Positions 55,890-64,000 of a stretch of 64,000 bases of DNA are shown here, piece after piece. The stretch covers positions 992,001 to 1,056,000 of the forward strand of contig NZ_LT629796.1 of NCBI RefSeq assembly GCF_900106065.1. The letters are read 5' to 3'. Every line of letters begins with the position of its first letter. Within the stretch, counting starts at the first letter, position 1. The notes beneath the pieces were generated by a model. It was not told the DNA's origin and did no database searches. It was given only the letters and a program-made list of their open reading frames with translations. The DNA comes from Pseudomonas mandelii. GTDB lineage: Bacteria > Pseudomonadota > Gammaproteobacteria > Pseudomonadales > Pseudomonadaceae. A program made the position numbers and the translations under genes.

Positions 55890-56254
55890 ATATGAATAAG
55901 CGTCATCTAGACTATGCCGCGGCGCACATTCAGCACATGCAAAAGCTCACCCTCGCATCCGGCTGTCGTATCAGTGGCGGCCAGATACTTCCGGCAAATA
56001 CCCGTAAGACCAAAAATCGAGTGACCGCCCACCTGCGGTTAGCAGCGGTAACGGTCGGAAGAACGAACACCGCACTGGGTGCATTCTATCGGCGTCTCAC
56101 GGTTCGAATTGGCAAAGCCAAGACGGTCACGGCTACCGCTCGAAAGATTGCGATCCTGTTCTAAAACGCCATGCGCTTCGGGATGAATTATCGAGACCCC
56201 GGAGCCAATCACTATGAGCAAAAATATCGGGAACGAGAGGTGAAAGGAGTGTAA
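55890..56254 (+). mobile_element. IS110-family transposase remnant (C-terminal part)
   Basis: The frame reads SGCRISGGQILPANTRKTKN, RVTAHLRLAAVTVGRTNTAL and GAFYRRLTVRIGKAKTVTA, the typical C-terminal Transposase_20 text of IS110/IS1111 elements. A TAA at 56162 replaces a sense codon, and the same frame then continues NAMRFGMNYRDPGANHYEQKY to a TAA at 56252. The N-terminal DEDD catalytic half is absent. Confidence 0.7.
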
Positions 56255-56301
56255 CGACACGCCGCTGAATTGGGCTGACGCTGCAACCGGTGGATGGTGT
56301 T

Positions 56302-56756
56302 TCTTAGGGAGGCCGCCGCGTTATTTGCCAAGGAGTGCGGCTGAAGTACGCCTTTATTAAGCGGCTAGCGGGTGACTACTCCATTCGACGACTTTGCCTG
56401 ACGCTGAAGGTTCATCCCAGCGGCTACTACGCGGGGCTGTCCGAACCTAAATCTGCACGAGCCAAAGATGATCAGCGACTGCTCGGTTTGATCAAGCATT
56501 CCTGGTTGGAGAGCGATGGTGTTTATGGTTATCGCAAGATCCATGAAGACCTGTGCGAGGTTGGCGAGAACTGTGGCCTCCATCGGGTGACCAGGTTGAT
56601 GCGCGTTGTAGGTTTGCGCTCTCAGACGGGATACCGACGGCGATCGGGAAAATCATCAAGATGTTTTACAACCCAAAAACGACGTCATGGTTTCAACAAT
56701 CAGCTATCACCGGTAGAGTTTGAAAAGCGTTACACCGCGAGCTTGGAGAGTGTCTA
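56302..56756 (+). mobile_element. IS3-family OrfB remnant with internal deletion
   Basis: The start of an IS3 OrfB is clear: KYAFIKRLAGDYSIRRLC, VHPSGYYAG and DGVYGYRKIHEDL. After SQTGYRRRSGK the text jumps to the end of the protein (QKRRHGFNNQLSPVEFEKRY) in a shifted frame. The DDE core, roughly 150 codons, is lost. The element cannot move by itself. Confidence 0.8.
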
Positions 56757-56762
56757 GAAAAC

Positions 56763-57030
56763 CCGAGGCGATTCAAGTCGATCATCCAGGTGTCCAGATA
56801 AATCAGGTTGTCCTGGTTAGGTTTGAGGTGCAAGCGTTCCAGAACAGGTGGGAAGTGCCGTTATCGCGCCAGTCACGGAAGCGACAACATTGACCAAGGC
56901 CCGAACCGATCAGGCATGTCGCGCCATGCCCCCCAGAGCACAGAATCCAGAGGATGCCGTTAAGCATGAGTCGACCGTCGAATTGATGATTAGTGGGCAC
57001 AGTGAAGAACGGTGGTATTGCTTGCACTTC
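56763..57030 (-). mobile_element. IS5-family transposase remnant (N-terminal part)
   Basis: The minus strand reads NHQFDGRLMLNGILWILCSG, then in shifted frames MPDRFGPWSMLS, RDWRDNGT and LIYLDTWMID. This is the DUF4096-type N-terminal region of IS5-family transposases. At least two frameshifts are needed. 57031-57272 shows no gene; it holds the promoter region of the next gene. Confidence 0.65.
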
Positions 57031-57272
57031 CTCTAATGGGTGTGAAATCATTTTGACATCAAACCGGAAATCCGGAAATCGCAAGAGGCTAGATCGACGC
57101 TTAACGAGGTAAGTGAAAACTCTCAAAGGCCATTTTTTCAAGGCTAAAGCGGCAACCATTCTTTTAGAAACCACGGCGCATCCAAATGGGTGCACAATAA
57201 CTTATATAACGGACAGCGGTAAGTGAACCACTCACCGTCCTGCAGATTCGCTTTTGCAGTTGAAGGATCTAA

Positions 57273-59852
57273 ATGGCTGACCTCAACCTTTTCAACGCTC
57301 TCAAGACACCCTGTGGCTCCAGTACCGGTTTTGCTCGCCGAACCATGATGCCGTTCGCTGCCCTATTGCTGCTGGTATTCACATTGGCGGCAGTCATACT
57401 GGTCAAGACCGCGCACGACCAAAATGACCAGGCCCGCGACCGAAGTCTGTTCTTCGCCGAAAAGGCGCTGAAAATTCGCCAGGACAAACTGCAACAGTCT
57501 ATTGGTGATTATGCCTTCTGGGGCGATGCCTACCAGAATCTGCACGTTCATATCGATTTGGAGTGGGCCTATACAAGAGGCAATGTGGGAGCGACTCTGT
57601 TTGAGAATTTTGGCTATGAAGGGGTATTTGTCGTCGCGCCAGGCAATCGCACAGTCTACGCGATGATTGACGGGCAGTTGCAGCCAACGGAAATCCAACA
57701 ATGGCTGCAAGGAGATGTCACCGAGTTACTGGAGGAAGCCAAAGCTCGGGCGGCCGATGAGCAAAGCGTTGTGAAGGTTTTTCAAGTCGCGGGGCGACCT
57801 GCCTTGGTCGTTGCCGCAAGCCTCACACCGGGCACTGATCCGTCAGTGCGGAAAGTGCCCGGTCCCCCTTCGGTGCTGTTGTTCGTAGACGTCCTCCGTC
57901 CGGACAAGCTTCTGAGTTTGGGCCAAGACTATGCCTTGACGCAGCTGCGTGTAGCCCGCGATGAAGAGGATGCAGCGCTCGAGCCCAGCCTTAGTATACC
58001 CACGGCTGACGAATCGTCCTTTCTGCTTCGCTGGGATCCCGTACGGCCGGGCAGCCCGCTGCTTACCTTCTTATTACCCGTGCTTGGTATCGCCGGTCTG
58101 ATCATTGGCGCTCTGAGCTGGCTGGTGATGCGCCATGCGATGGCTACCGCGAGGCTGCTGGATGACAGCTACGCCTCACTCGTTGTAAGCGAGGCACGCT
58201 TCCAGGATATCGCGCAAGCGAGCTCCGACTGGCTTTGGGAAACGGATGCGGAGCAACGTTTCCGTTACTTGTCCGGGCGATTCGAGGAAATTACCGGGCA
58301 TTCGCCCGAAGTCTGGTTGGGTAGGCCGTTAAGTGATTTTCTGAAATTTGAGTCAGATTCGCTGGCCAGCTGGGTGACCGATCCCAAGATAAAGGCTTCG
58401 CCCTACACGCCTCTTCCATGCAGCTATCAGTCAGCCAGCGGAAAGTACTGTCTGTGTAATCTGGTTGTGCGTGCGATAAGCAGCCCTGCTGATTTGCACG
58501 GTTACCGGGGAACCGCACGTGATATTACAGCAGAGCTAGAAAACCGAGCACGCATTCAGCAATTGCAGCAATATGACGCTCTGACTGGTCTGCCCAATCG
58601 TAAACATCTGCAAGAGCGGCTTGAAACGCGGATAAAAAGTGAGCACAACAGTTCTATTGCAGTTCTAAACATAAGTCTTGAGCAATTCAAGCATGTCAAT
58701 GATAGTTTTGGCCTTTCGGTTGGAGACCAAGTGCTTGTAGAGCTCTCGCATCGCCTGGAAGGTTTTCTGCGCACCGAGGATTTACTAGCACGTCATGCCG
58801 GTGACGAGTTCATCGTGTTGCTTGATGGTGGGTTTGCCCTTAATGAGTACATTGAAGGACTTTGCAGCCGACTCATCGAATGTGTGGAGCGCCCATTCTG
58901 GGTTGTACATCAGCAGGTCTTCATAAGTGCCAGGATCGGCATAGCGATCTCCCACAAGGATAAGGACGCCACACACGACCTTCTTCGGTCTGCCGAGATC
59001 GCGCTGTATCGCGCCAGACGCCAGATTAAAAGCAAATGGTGTTTCTTTACCCCCGAGATAGATCGCCAAATTAGCGAAGAGAAGCAGTTGGAGAGCGATC
59101 TGTACTTTGCCATCAGTAACGATCAACTATGCTTACACTTCCAGCCGCGATATCGCACCAGTGATCGACATCTGAGCGGAGTAGAAGCCCTGGTGCGCTG
59201 GCAGCATCCACAGCGAGGACTGCTCAGCCCCGGTGATTTCATTGTGCTAGCCGAGCAAAGCGGATTGATCATCCCTCTAGGTGGCTGGGTTTTGCGTCAG
59301 GCCTGTATTCAAGCGATGAGCTTTCCAGAACCTATTTTTGTCTCGGTGAACCTCTCGCCTAAGCAATTTCGTACCCCCGGCTTGGTTGCACAGGTTCAAA
59401 ACATTCTGGATGAATCCGGCCTACCCGCCGCTCGTTTGGAACTGGAAATAACCGAAAGCATGATGTTCGAGGACGCCGAAGGCGCTCTTGCCACCCTGAA
59501 TGAACTCAAGGCTCTCGGGATTCGAATGTCTATGGACGACTTTGGTACCGGATATTCCTCGCTCAGTTACTTGCACAGGTATCCTTTCGACATCCTGAAA
59601 ATCGACCGTAGTTTTACCGCCCGCCTCGATGATGCCGAAGGCGGTCTGGCAGTCGTCCTAGCCATCGTTTGGCTTGGGCATGCCTTGTCAATGCAGGTAA
59701 CGGCTGAAGGAGTGGAGAGCGAAGAGCAACTGAGCCTACTTAACGATATGGGCTGTGATGAAGTCCAGGGGTTCCACCTCAGTCGTCCGATTTCTATGGA
59801 GCAGCTCTGTGCACTACTGACGCAGGCCCACACGAACACTATTGAAACCTGA
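57273..59852 (+). CDS. Membrane-anchored CHASE4-PAS-GGDEF-EAL protein
   Basis: An 859-residue protein. A membrane helix (residues 26-46) is followed by a periplasmic CHASE4-like domain (about 47-265, DYAFWGDAYQNLH), a second helix (about 270-290), PAS (about 310-420), GGDEF (about 430-590) and EAL (about 605-845). The cyclase motif reads HAGDEF, with Ala for the first Gly, so synthesis may be weak. EAL motifs are intact ([36 protein letters not shown]). It is probably a c-di-GMP phosphodiesterase that senses a periplasmic signal. GAAGGATC precedes the ATG. It is a relative of the truncated gene at 63073. Confidence 0.9.
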   Translation: MADLNLFNALKTPCGSSTGFARRTMMPFAALLLLVFTLAAVILVKTAHDQNDQARDRSLFFAEKALKIRQDKLQQSIGDYAFWGDAYQNLHVHIDLEWAYTRGNVGATLFENFGYEGVFVVAPGNRTVYAMIDGQLQPTEIQQWLQGDVTELLEEAKARAADEQSVVKVFQVAGRPALVVAASLTPGTDPSVRKVPGPPSVLLFVDVLRPDKLLSLGQDYALTQLRVARDEEDAALEPSLSIPTADESSFLLRWDPVRPGSPLLTFLLPVLGIAGLIIGALSWLVMRHAMATARLLDDSYASLVVSEARFQDIAQASSDWLWETDAEQRFRYLSGRFEEITGHSPEVWLGRPLSDFLKFESDSLASWVTDPKIKASPYTPLPCSYQSASGKYCLCNLVVRAISSPADLHGYRGTARDITAELENRARIQQLQQYDALTGLPNRKHLQERLETRIKSEHNSSIAVLNISLEQFKHVNDSFGLSVGDQVLVELSHRLEGFLRTEDLLARHAGDEFIVLLDGGFALNEYIEGLCSRLIECVERPFWVVHQQVFISARIGIAISHKDKDATHDLLRSAEIALYRARRQIKSKWCFFTPEIDRQISEEKQLESDLYFAISNDQLCLHFQPRYRTSDRHLSGVEALVRWQHPQRGLLSPGDFIVLAEQSGLIIPLGGWVLRQACIQAMSFPEPIFVSVNLSPKQFRTPGLVAQVQNILDESGLPAARLELEITESMMFEDAEGALATLNELKALGIRMSMDDFGTGYSSLSYLHRYPFDILKIDRSFTARLDDAEGGLAVVLAIVWLGHALSMQVTAEGVESEEQLSLLNDMGCDEVQGFHLSRPISMEQLCALLTQAHTNTIET

Positions 59853-60115
59853 GGCAGGTATTACGGCCAGCGACAATGCTTTTTTACTCGACGTATAAGC
59901 AAGAACACTATCACCCAACATTGGCATAGACATATTCGACTTTATACAAGACGACCGTGCCACACATCTTGCCGCCACACAGCAAGATCGGCGTTTTTCA
60001 AGGTGGTTGCCGCCCCCCATTTTCTCTTGGGCTTGAAATGCAAAAAAAAGCCCACACTTAGTGTAGGTGGCACCTTGCCATGAGCCTTGACGGAGCCAAA
60101 CTCCAGGAGAAAATA

Positions 60116-60388
60116 ATGACACAGGAAAACGCTCAACACGGCCAAGGTGTAGGGAACAAGCCTTCGACCACCAACATAATCGTCAACGCTCGCCCCAGAC
60201 ATGTCGAAGGCACTGAAATCACCTACGCTACGGTTGTTCAACTGGCCTTCGGCGAAAACAATTTGGAGATCATCTACACGGTCTCCTACACAGCACCGAA
60301 GATGCCGGATGGGACTCTGGTTGAGGGGCAATCAGTCGCCATCGAGAACGGGATGAAGTTTGATGTCAAACGCACCAACCGCTCCTAA
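60116..60388 (+). CDS. Multi_ubiq-type ubiquitin-like beta-grasp protein, single domain
   Basis: A 90-residue protein. After a polar N-terminal tail (about 18 residues), one beta-grasp domain reads TNIIVNARPRHVEGTEITYA to IENGMKFDVKRTNRS. The pattern INARPHxVxGxxITYxxVVxLA with a terminal MKFDV strand is that of the Multi_ubiq family, usually present in several tandem copies. The C-terminus is RTNRS and has no di-glycine. AGGAGA 6 nt before the ATG at 60116 decides the start over one 12 codons earlier. Its 3' end overlaps the E1-like gene by 26 nt. It is the presumed conjugated modifier of the cassette. Confidence 0.8.
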   Translation: MTQENAQHGQGVGNKPSTTNIIVNARPRHVEGTEITYATVVQLAFGENNLEIIYTVSYTAPKMPDGTLVEGQSVAIENGMKFDVKRTNRS

Positions 60389-61571
60389 TCCGTCCATTGC
60401 ACGACTGATCGCTGAAGGTTTTGAAATCGATATTCTGCACCAGCATCTGCTGGTGTATTCGATCCCGTACCTCGACCAGCAGCGCAATTTGAAGCTTGGT
60501 ACCCTGGTTTGTCCCTACGTCGAACTAGGCGATCAAGACACCCGTCCGGCTGATCACACTATGTGGCTACAAGGGGACCTCCCTCATATGGCCGATGGCA
60601 GGCCGATGAGTCAGGTGGTTAACCATTCGAATACTCACACCTTGTTCGACCAGTTTCAGGTCCAACATTACCTGTCCAACAAAAATGGCGAGCCTGACTT
60701 CCCCACGAACTTTTACGACAAAGTGGCCCACTACTACATCCTGTTTGTGAGCCAGGCGCGCGTCCACTATCCAAACGCAGACGGCCGAACCGGGATCGTT
60801 CACCCGCAGCGGGATCCAAATTCAGTTTTCAGATACCCAGATACGGCTTCGGCCCGAGCTGGCATCACAGCAGTGACCCAGCGACTTGCGGCCGAGCGTG
60901 TTGCGATCGTTGGGACTGGTGGTACCGGCAGCTACATCCTGGATCTACTTGCCAAAACACCCATCAAAGAAGTCCACCTGTTCGACGGGGATGACTTCGA
61001 ACCTCACAACGCCTTCCGCACGCCAGGAGCGGCCTCGCTCGAAAACTTGCAGGCAAGGCCCAAGAAGGTTGACTACTTGCTTGAAGCCTACGACCCCATG
61101 CGTCGGGGGATCATTCCTCACGCATATCACCTTGAGCAGCGTAATGTCAACGAGCTGGCCGGCTTCAACTTTGTCTTTGTGGCGGTAGACAACGGCCCGT
61201 CACGCAAGCTCATCGCAGATTACCTGGTAGCCGAAGGCATCCCGTTCATCGACGTGGGCATGGGGGTGGAGCAGGAGACCGAAGACGGTGGAGTCGTATC
61301 ACTATCCGGTACCTGCCGGGTGACCCTGGCCACCTCCGACAAGCATGACCATCTACAGCAACGCATGGATTTCCGTGAAGACAAAGAAGAGGTGCTCTAT
61401 CGGAGCAACATCCAGGTCGCAGACCTAAATGCCCTCAACGCCACCATGGCGGTCCTGCGCTGGAAGCAATTCATGGGGTTCTACAGCGACCAGCAGCAAG
61501 CCCATAATTTAAGCTTCGCCCTATCACTTCAGTCTTTGGGACGCGCCGAATGCCCACCGTTCACCGGATGA
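60363..61571 (+). CDS. E1-like ThiF-family adenylyltransferase with DUF6791 N-terminus
   Basis: A 402-residue protein. Residues 10-165 form the DUF6791 region (IARLIAEGFEIDILHQHLLVYSIPYL, HTMWLQGDLPHMADG). Residues 170-390 form a ThiF/E1 Rossmann domain with the ATP loop GTGGTG at 184-189, VHLFDGDDFEPHNAFR, and VFVAVDNGPSRKL. The CxxC zinc pairs common in E1 enzymes are absent. Candidate thioester Cys residues are in SGTCRVT or AECPPF. It should adenylate the C-terminus of the small beta-grasp protein encoded upstream. No E2 or JAB gene is nearby, so the DUF6791 part may supply a transfer function; that is inference. Confidence 0.85.
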   Translation: MSNAPTAPNPSIARLIAEGFEIDILHQHLLVYSIPYLDQQRNLKLGTLVCPYVELGDQDTRPADHTMWLQGDLPHMADGRPMSQVVNHSNTHTLFDQFQVQHYLSNKNGEPDFPTNFYDKVAHYYILFVSQARVHYPNADGRTGIVHPQRDPNSVFRYPDTASARAGITAVTQRLAAERVAIVGTGGTGSYILDLLAKTPIKEVHLFDGDDFEPHNAFRTPGAASLENLQARPKKVDYLLEAYDPMRRGIIPHAYHLEQRNVNELAGFNFVFVAVDNGPSRKLIADYLVAEGIPFIDVGMGVEQETEDGGVVSLSGTCRVTLATSDKHDHLQQRMDFREDKEEVLYRSNIQVADLNALNATMAVLRWKQFMGFYSDQQQAHNLSFALSLQSLGRAECPPFTG

Positions 61572-62026
61572 AGCTTCAGAAGATCCAGCCCGTTTTTGTT
61601 GAGTTCATACCCGAGAAAATCGAGCCGGGCAAGCTGTACATCAGCGAGAAGTACGAGACAGCGATCCACAAGTGCTGCTGTGGCTGCGGTGAAGAAGTAG
61701 TAACACCCCTGTCACCCGCTGAGTGGCGCCTGAGCAAAGGCCCGAGCGGGGTATCGCTGTCCCCGTCGATCGGTAACTGGGATTACCCCTGCCGCTCTCA
61801 CTACTTCATCGCAGAGAACGCGATTGTGTGGGCCGGCTCAATGAGTGACCGACAGATCCAATGGGTGAAGGCGCGGGACCAGCGGGACATGGAGCGGCAT
61901 ATCGCTCATCGCAACTTAAGGCACCAGGAAGCCCAAAATGCCGCGCAGGAACCAGCCGTTTCATCCGGCTTCGGCGCCATGGTTCAGGTAGCGATTGACT
62001 GGCTCAAGTCTTTATTCAAACGGTAA
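61568..62026 (+). CDS. DUF6527 family protein, putative zinc-binding partner of the Ub-like cassette
   Basis: A 152-residue protein. LQKIQPVFVEFIPEKIEPGKLYISEKY is followed by KCCCGCGEEV and a downstream YPCRSHYFI, which together look like a Cys/His zinc site. The C-terminus is a helix with a hydrophobic face. DUF6527 genes accompany Multi_ubiq and ThiF genes in many bacteria; the biochemical role is not known. I take the ATG that overlaps the E1 stop (ATGA); another in-frame ATG lies 6 codons earlier. This is the last gene of the three-gene cassette. Confidence 0.8.
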   Translation: MKLQKIQPVFVEFIPEKIEPGKLYISEKYETAIHKCCCGCGEEVVTPLSPAEWRLSKGPSGVSLSPSIGNWDYPCRSHYFIAENAIVWAGSMSDRQIQWVKARDQRDMERHIAHRNLRHQEAQNAAQEPAVSSGFGAMVQVAIDWLKSLFKR

Positions 62027-62640
62027 GTGTCGCTACAGAGCGTACTCAAACAGGCCAGCCAAATGACTGCTGACACAAAGCTCAACATCGCCTGATAGTT
62101 CCTGGTTAGTCGCTCATATCTGATCGCTATCCGGCGGAACTGCTTCAACTTCTAGAAAAAGCGTTCCACCAGATGGCGAGTCTTGTACAGTTGTCGATCA
62201 AGGTTACGAGGGTTCAGGCGATTCTTTTTCGAGGGGATGATCGCCTCAGCGCCACGACGCTGGATGAAGTCGACAAAAGCGTCTGAGTCATGACCCTTTT
62301 CGGCCAAGACAGCCTCGAGGGCGAAACCCTCGATCAACGCTTCAGCCTGACCATATCCGAGGCTTGTTCAGGCGTTAATAGCAAGACGTCGACCGCGCCA
62401 TGAATCGTGGTACTCAGTCCCCCTTTGGACTTGCCCATGGCCTCGATGTACTGATCTGTTTTTTTGCCGCACTGTGATGATTAACCCGCACGATGCTGCC
62501 ATCCACCATCAAATGCTCTTGGTCAGCATCAGCAGCGAGTGCCTCCATCATGGGCCTTGCCTGGCAACAGATTCTTGATCCATTCCCATTGATCCTCATG
62601 ACGAAGCCTATGGCGACTCATCCGCTGCTTCAAGTCGACT
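62027..62640 (-). mobile_element. IS5-family transposase remnant
   Basis: The minus strand reads from RLRHEDQWEWIKN through LLPGKAHDGGT, EHLMVDGSIVRVNHHSA and LAEKGHDSDAFVDF to a C-terminal VERFF and IRYERLTRNYQAMLSF. This is almost the full IS5-family transposase text, but it is broken by several frameshifts and stops (for example near 62340 and 62440). It immediately follows the DUF6527 gene and probably marks a border of the cassette. Confidence 0.75.
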
Positions 62641-63072
62641 GAAGGTAACGGATTTAACCTGCTCGATTCAAATAAGATCGCCCTCTACGGGATCAACGCC
62701 GTAGCGAAAACGACTGTGCTGAAGGCATTCAATCCTGCGCCGGGCAGGCCACCCTGGCGCGTGACACTAAATCGTTCGTGCTGTTACCCGCCGGGATGAG
62801 CGGCAAGATTGCGGGCGGGGCAATGAAGCCCGTCTAATCGACGAAGAGCGCAGCCATCGATCAACCATCGTGCATGGTCTAGGTAAGAAAAGGGTTTGGC
62901 CTCCTCTAACTACTCTAGCTTGACGGCATCTCGCTTAGCATTGGAGTGCTCATTGACCAAGAATCGATCGAAGGTTAGTTTCCGAAGATCATTCAGACTA
63001 TTGACGATGCAGTGACGTAACGTCGGCCTATGGCTCAGCAAAACGGGTTGACCGCATGGTTGGTACGTTGCT
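62641..63072. other. Interval without a recognisable gene
   Basis: Scrambled sequence between the IS5 remnant and the GGDEF-EAL gene. A short frame reading NGFNLLDSNKIALYGINAVAK at about 62650 looks like a fragment of a larger protein. No promoter or intact gene can be supported. Confidence 0.3.
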
Positions 63073-64000
63073 TTAAACATTGCGTTTATTGCCAGTCGTT
63101 TCTCCAACTTCCACCAAAGCGCTGAAAGCATCCATACTAAGCGGTCGACTTAGGAAATAACCTTGCCCCTCATCACACGACACTGCTTTGAGCAATTGAA
63201 GATGCTCGGCTGTTTCAATGCCCTCTGCGGTAACGGTGAGCGATAACGCGCGACCCAAGCCCACGATAGCCTGGATAATCGACATATTATCGTCGCTCTC
63301 AACGAGTTTGTTTAAAAAGCTGCGGTCTATTTTCAGCCCATCAAATGGGAAGGTGCGCAGGTAGCTCAGCGAAGAGTATCCCGTTCCAAAGTCGTCCATG
63401 GATATGCGTACGCCAAGACGTTTGAGCGTACGCATTACCTTAAGCGCACCTTCGGCATCTTCGAGCATAACGCCCTCAGTAATTTCGAGCTCTACTCGGG
63501 TAGGATCGATTCCAGAGTCGAATAGTATTTTCTGGAGGCGCTCTACCAAATTGCCTCGCTTGAATTCGCTAGGCGAAAGGTTAACCGATACGAACAGACT
63601 TTCCGGCCACCGCGCGGCATATCTGCAGGCGGTATCGATTACCCAGTTGCTCAAGGAAAGAATCAACCCGCTTTCTTCAGCAATGGGGATGAAGGTGTCG
63701 GGAGGTATCAAACCACGTTCAGGATGTTGCCACCGTACCAATGCCTCGGCACCGACCATCTGCCCGTCAGCGATGCGATAGCGCGGTTGGAAATGTAGCC
63801 GCAGCTCTCCGTGTTTGATCGCGAAACGCAGGTCGCTTTCCAAACGGCGGCGCTCAATGATCTTTGCGTTCATATCGCCCGCGTAAAAGCGCCAAGTGTT
63901 ACGACCTCCGGTTTTGGCCTCGTACAATGCGATATCCGCATAACGAAGCAGCTCGGTAGCCTCGCGAGCATCATTTGGCGCCATTGCGATGCCAATACTG
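63073..64000 (-). CDS. GGDEF-EAL protein, C-terminal part (runs off window)
   Basis: About 309 C-terminal residues; the frame is open to the window edge. The end of a GGDEF domain is visible (ADIALYEAKTGGRNTWRFY). A complete EAL domain follows, with [39 protein letters not shown] and AEGIET, so phosphodiesterase activity is likely. It ends SALVEVGETTGNKRNV. It is close in text to the EAL part of the gene at 57273. Upstream domains cannot be seen. Confidence 0.9.
   Translation of the reverse strand, partial: SIGIAMAPNDAREATELLRYADIALYEAKTGGRNTWRFYAGDMNAKIIERRRLESDLRFAIKHGELRLHFQPRYRIADGQMVGAEALVRWQHPERGLIPPDTFIPIAEESGLILSLSNWVIDTACRYAARWPESLFVSVNLSPSEFKRGNLVERLQKILFDSGIDPTRVELEITEGVMLEDAEGALKVMRTLKRLGVRISMDDFGTGYSSLSYLRTFPFDGLKIDRSFLNKLVESDDNMSIIQAIVGLGRALSLTVTAEGIETAEHLQLLKAVSCDEGQGYFLSRPLSMDAFSALVEVGETTGNKRNV

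Noticed and set aside
55469..56164. A 231-codon open frame as one intact gene
   Set aside because: Its first half is out-of-frame SulP remnant and its end is IS110 transposase text with a premature stop.
62910..63131. 73-codon minus-strand frame overlapping the GGDEF-EAL stop
   Set aside because: No ribosome-binding site, no family likeness, and it overlaps the end of a well-supported gene in another frame.

Overview
The window comes from a fluorescent-type Pseudomonas (P. fluorescens group). The evidence is high-GC coding with strong Shine-Dalgarno sites, a complete twelve-gene alginate operon in the canonical Pseudomonas order, many paired REP elements of the gtaggagcgaggcttgcccg and tgggagcgagcctgctcgcg types, and Pseudomonas-specific families such as DUF6124. 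No tRNA, rRNA or CRISPR array was recognised.

Layout. 1-1.7 kb: the 5' part of a polysaccharide deacetylase-like gene (minus strand) and yaaA. 1.7-2.5 kb: a long non-coding algD upstream region with candidate AlgU-type promoters. 2.5-19.2 kb: algD-alg8-alg44-algK-algE-algG-algX-algL-algI-algJ-algF-algA, closed by a strong intrinsic terminator. AlgA and AlgD make GDP-mannuronate. Alg8 and Alg44 polymerise and export it under c-di-GMP control. AlgK, AlgX, AlgG and AlgL form the periplasmic scaffold and tailoring set, AlgI, AlgJ, AlgF and AlgX acetylate, and AlgE exports. The three long gaps inside the operon are of nearly equal length and each carries paired REPs.

19.3-32.4 kb: ordinary accessory core. 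It holds a small membrane-anchored protein, an SDR, a SnoaL-like protein, a FUSC/DUF1656/HlyD/NodT efflux set with a divergent LysR regulator, a DUF6124 gene with a long hairpin-rich leader, a D-2-hydroxyacid dehydrogenase, a DUF2165-like membrane protein, and an EamA transporter divergent from an AraC regulator. 32.5-39.0 kb: an iron-siderophore locus (DUF3649, PepSY membrane protein, DUF3325, ECF sigma factor, FecR, TonB receptor) behind a candidate Fur box.

39.1 kb to the end: a mobile region. It opens with a gamma-mobile-trio module (GmtY tyrosine recombinase, GmtZ, GmtX) under a symmetrical nested-dyad control or recombination site. Then follow a decayed large gene, a block of c-di-GMP and two-component signalling proteins (two REC/PAS/GGDEF/EAL proteins, a truncated receiver, a periplasmic-sensor hybrid kinase and a membrane-anchored GGDEF-EAL), a graveyard of SulP, IS110, IS3 and IS5 fragments, and a ubiquitin-like cassette (Multi_ubiq-type beta-grasp protein, E1-like DUF6791-ThiF protein, DUF6527 protein). 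It ends in IS5 debris and a truncated GGDEF-EAL gene running off the window. The ubiquitin-like cassette plus the trio are the parts most likely to be of new interest.
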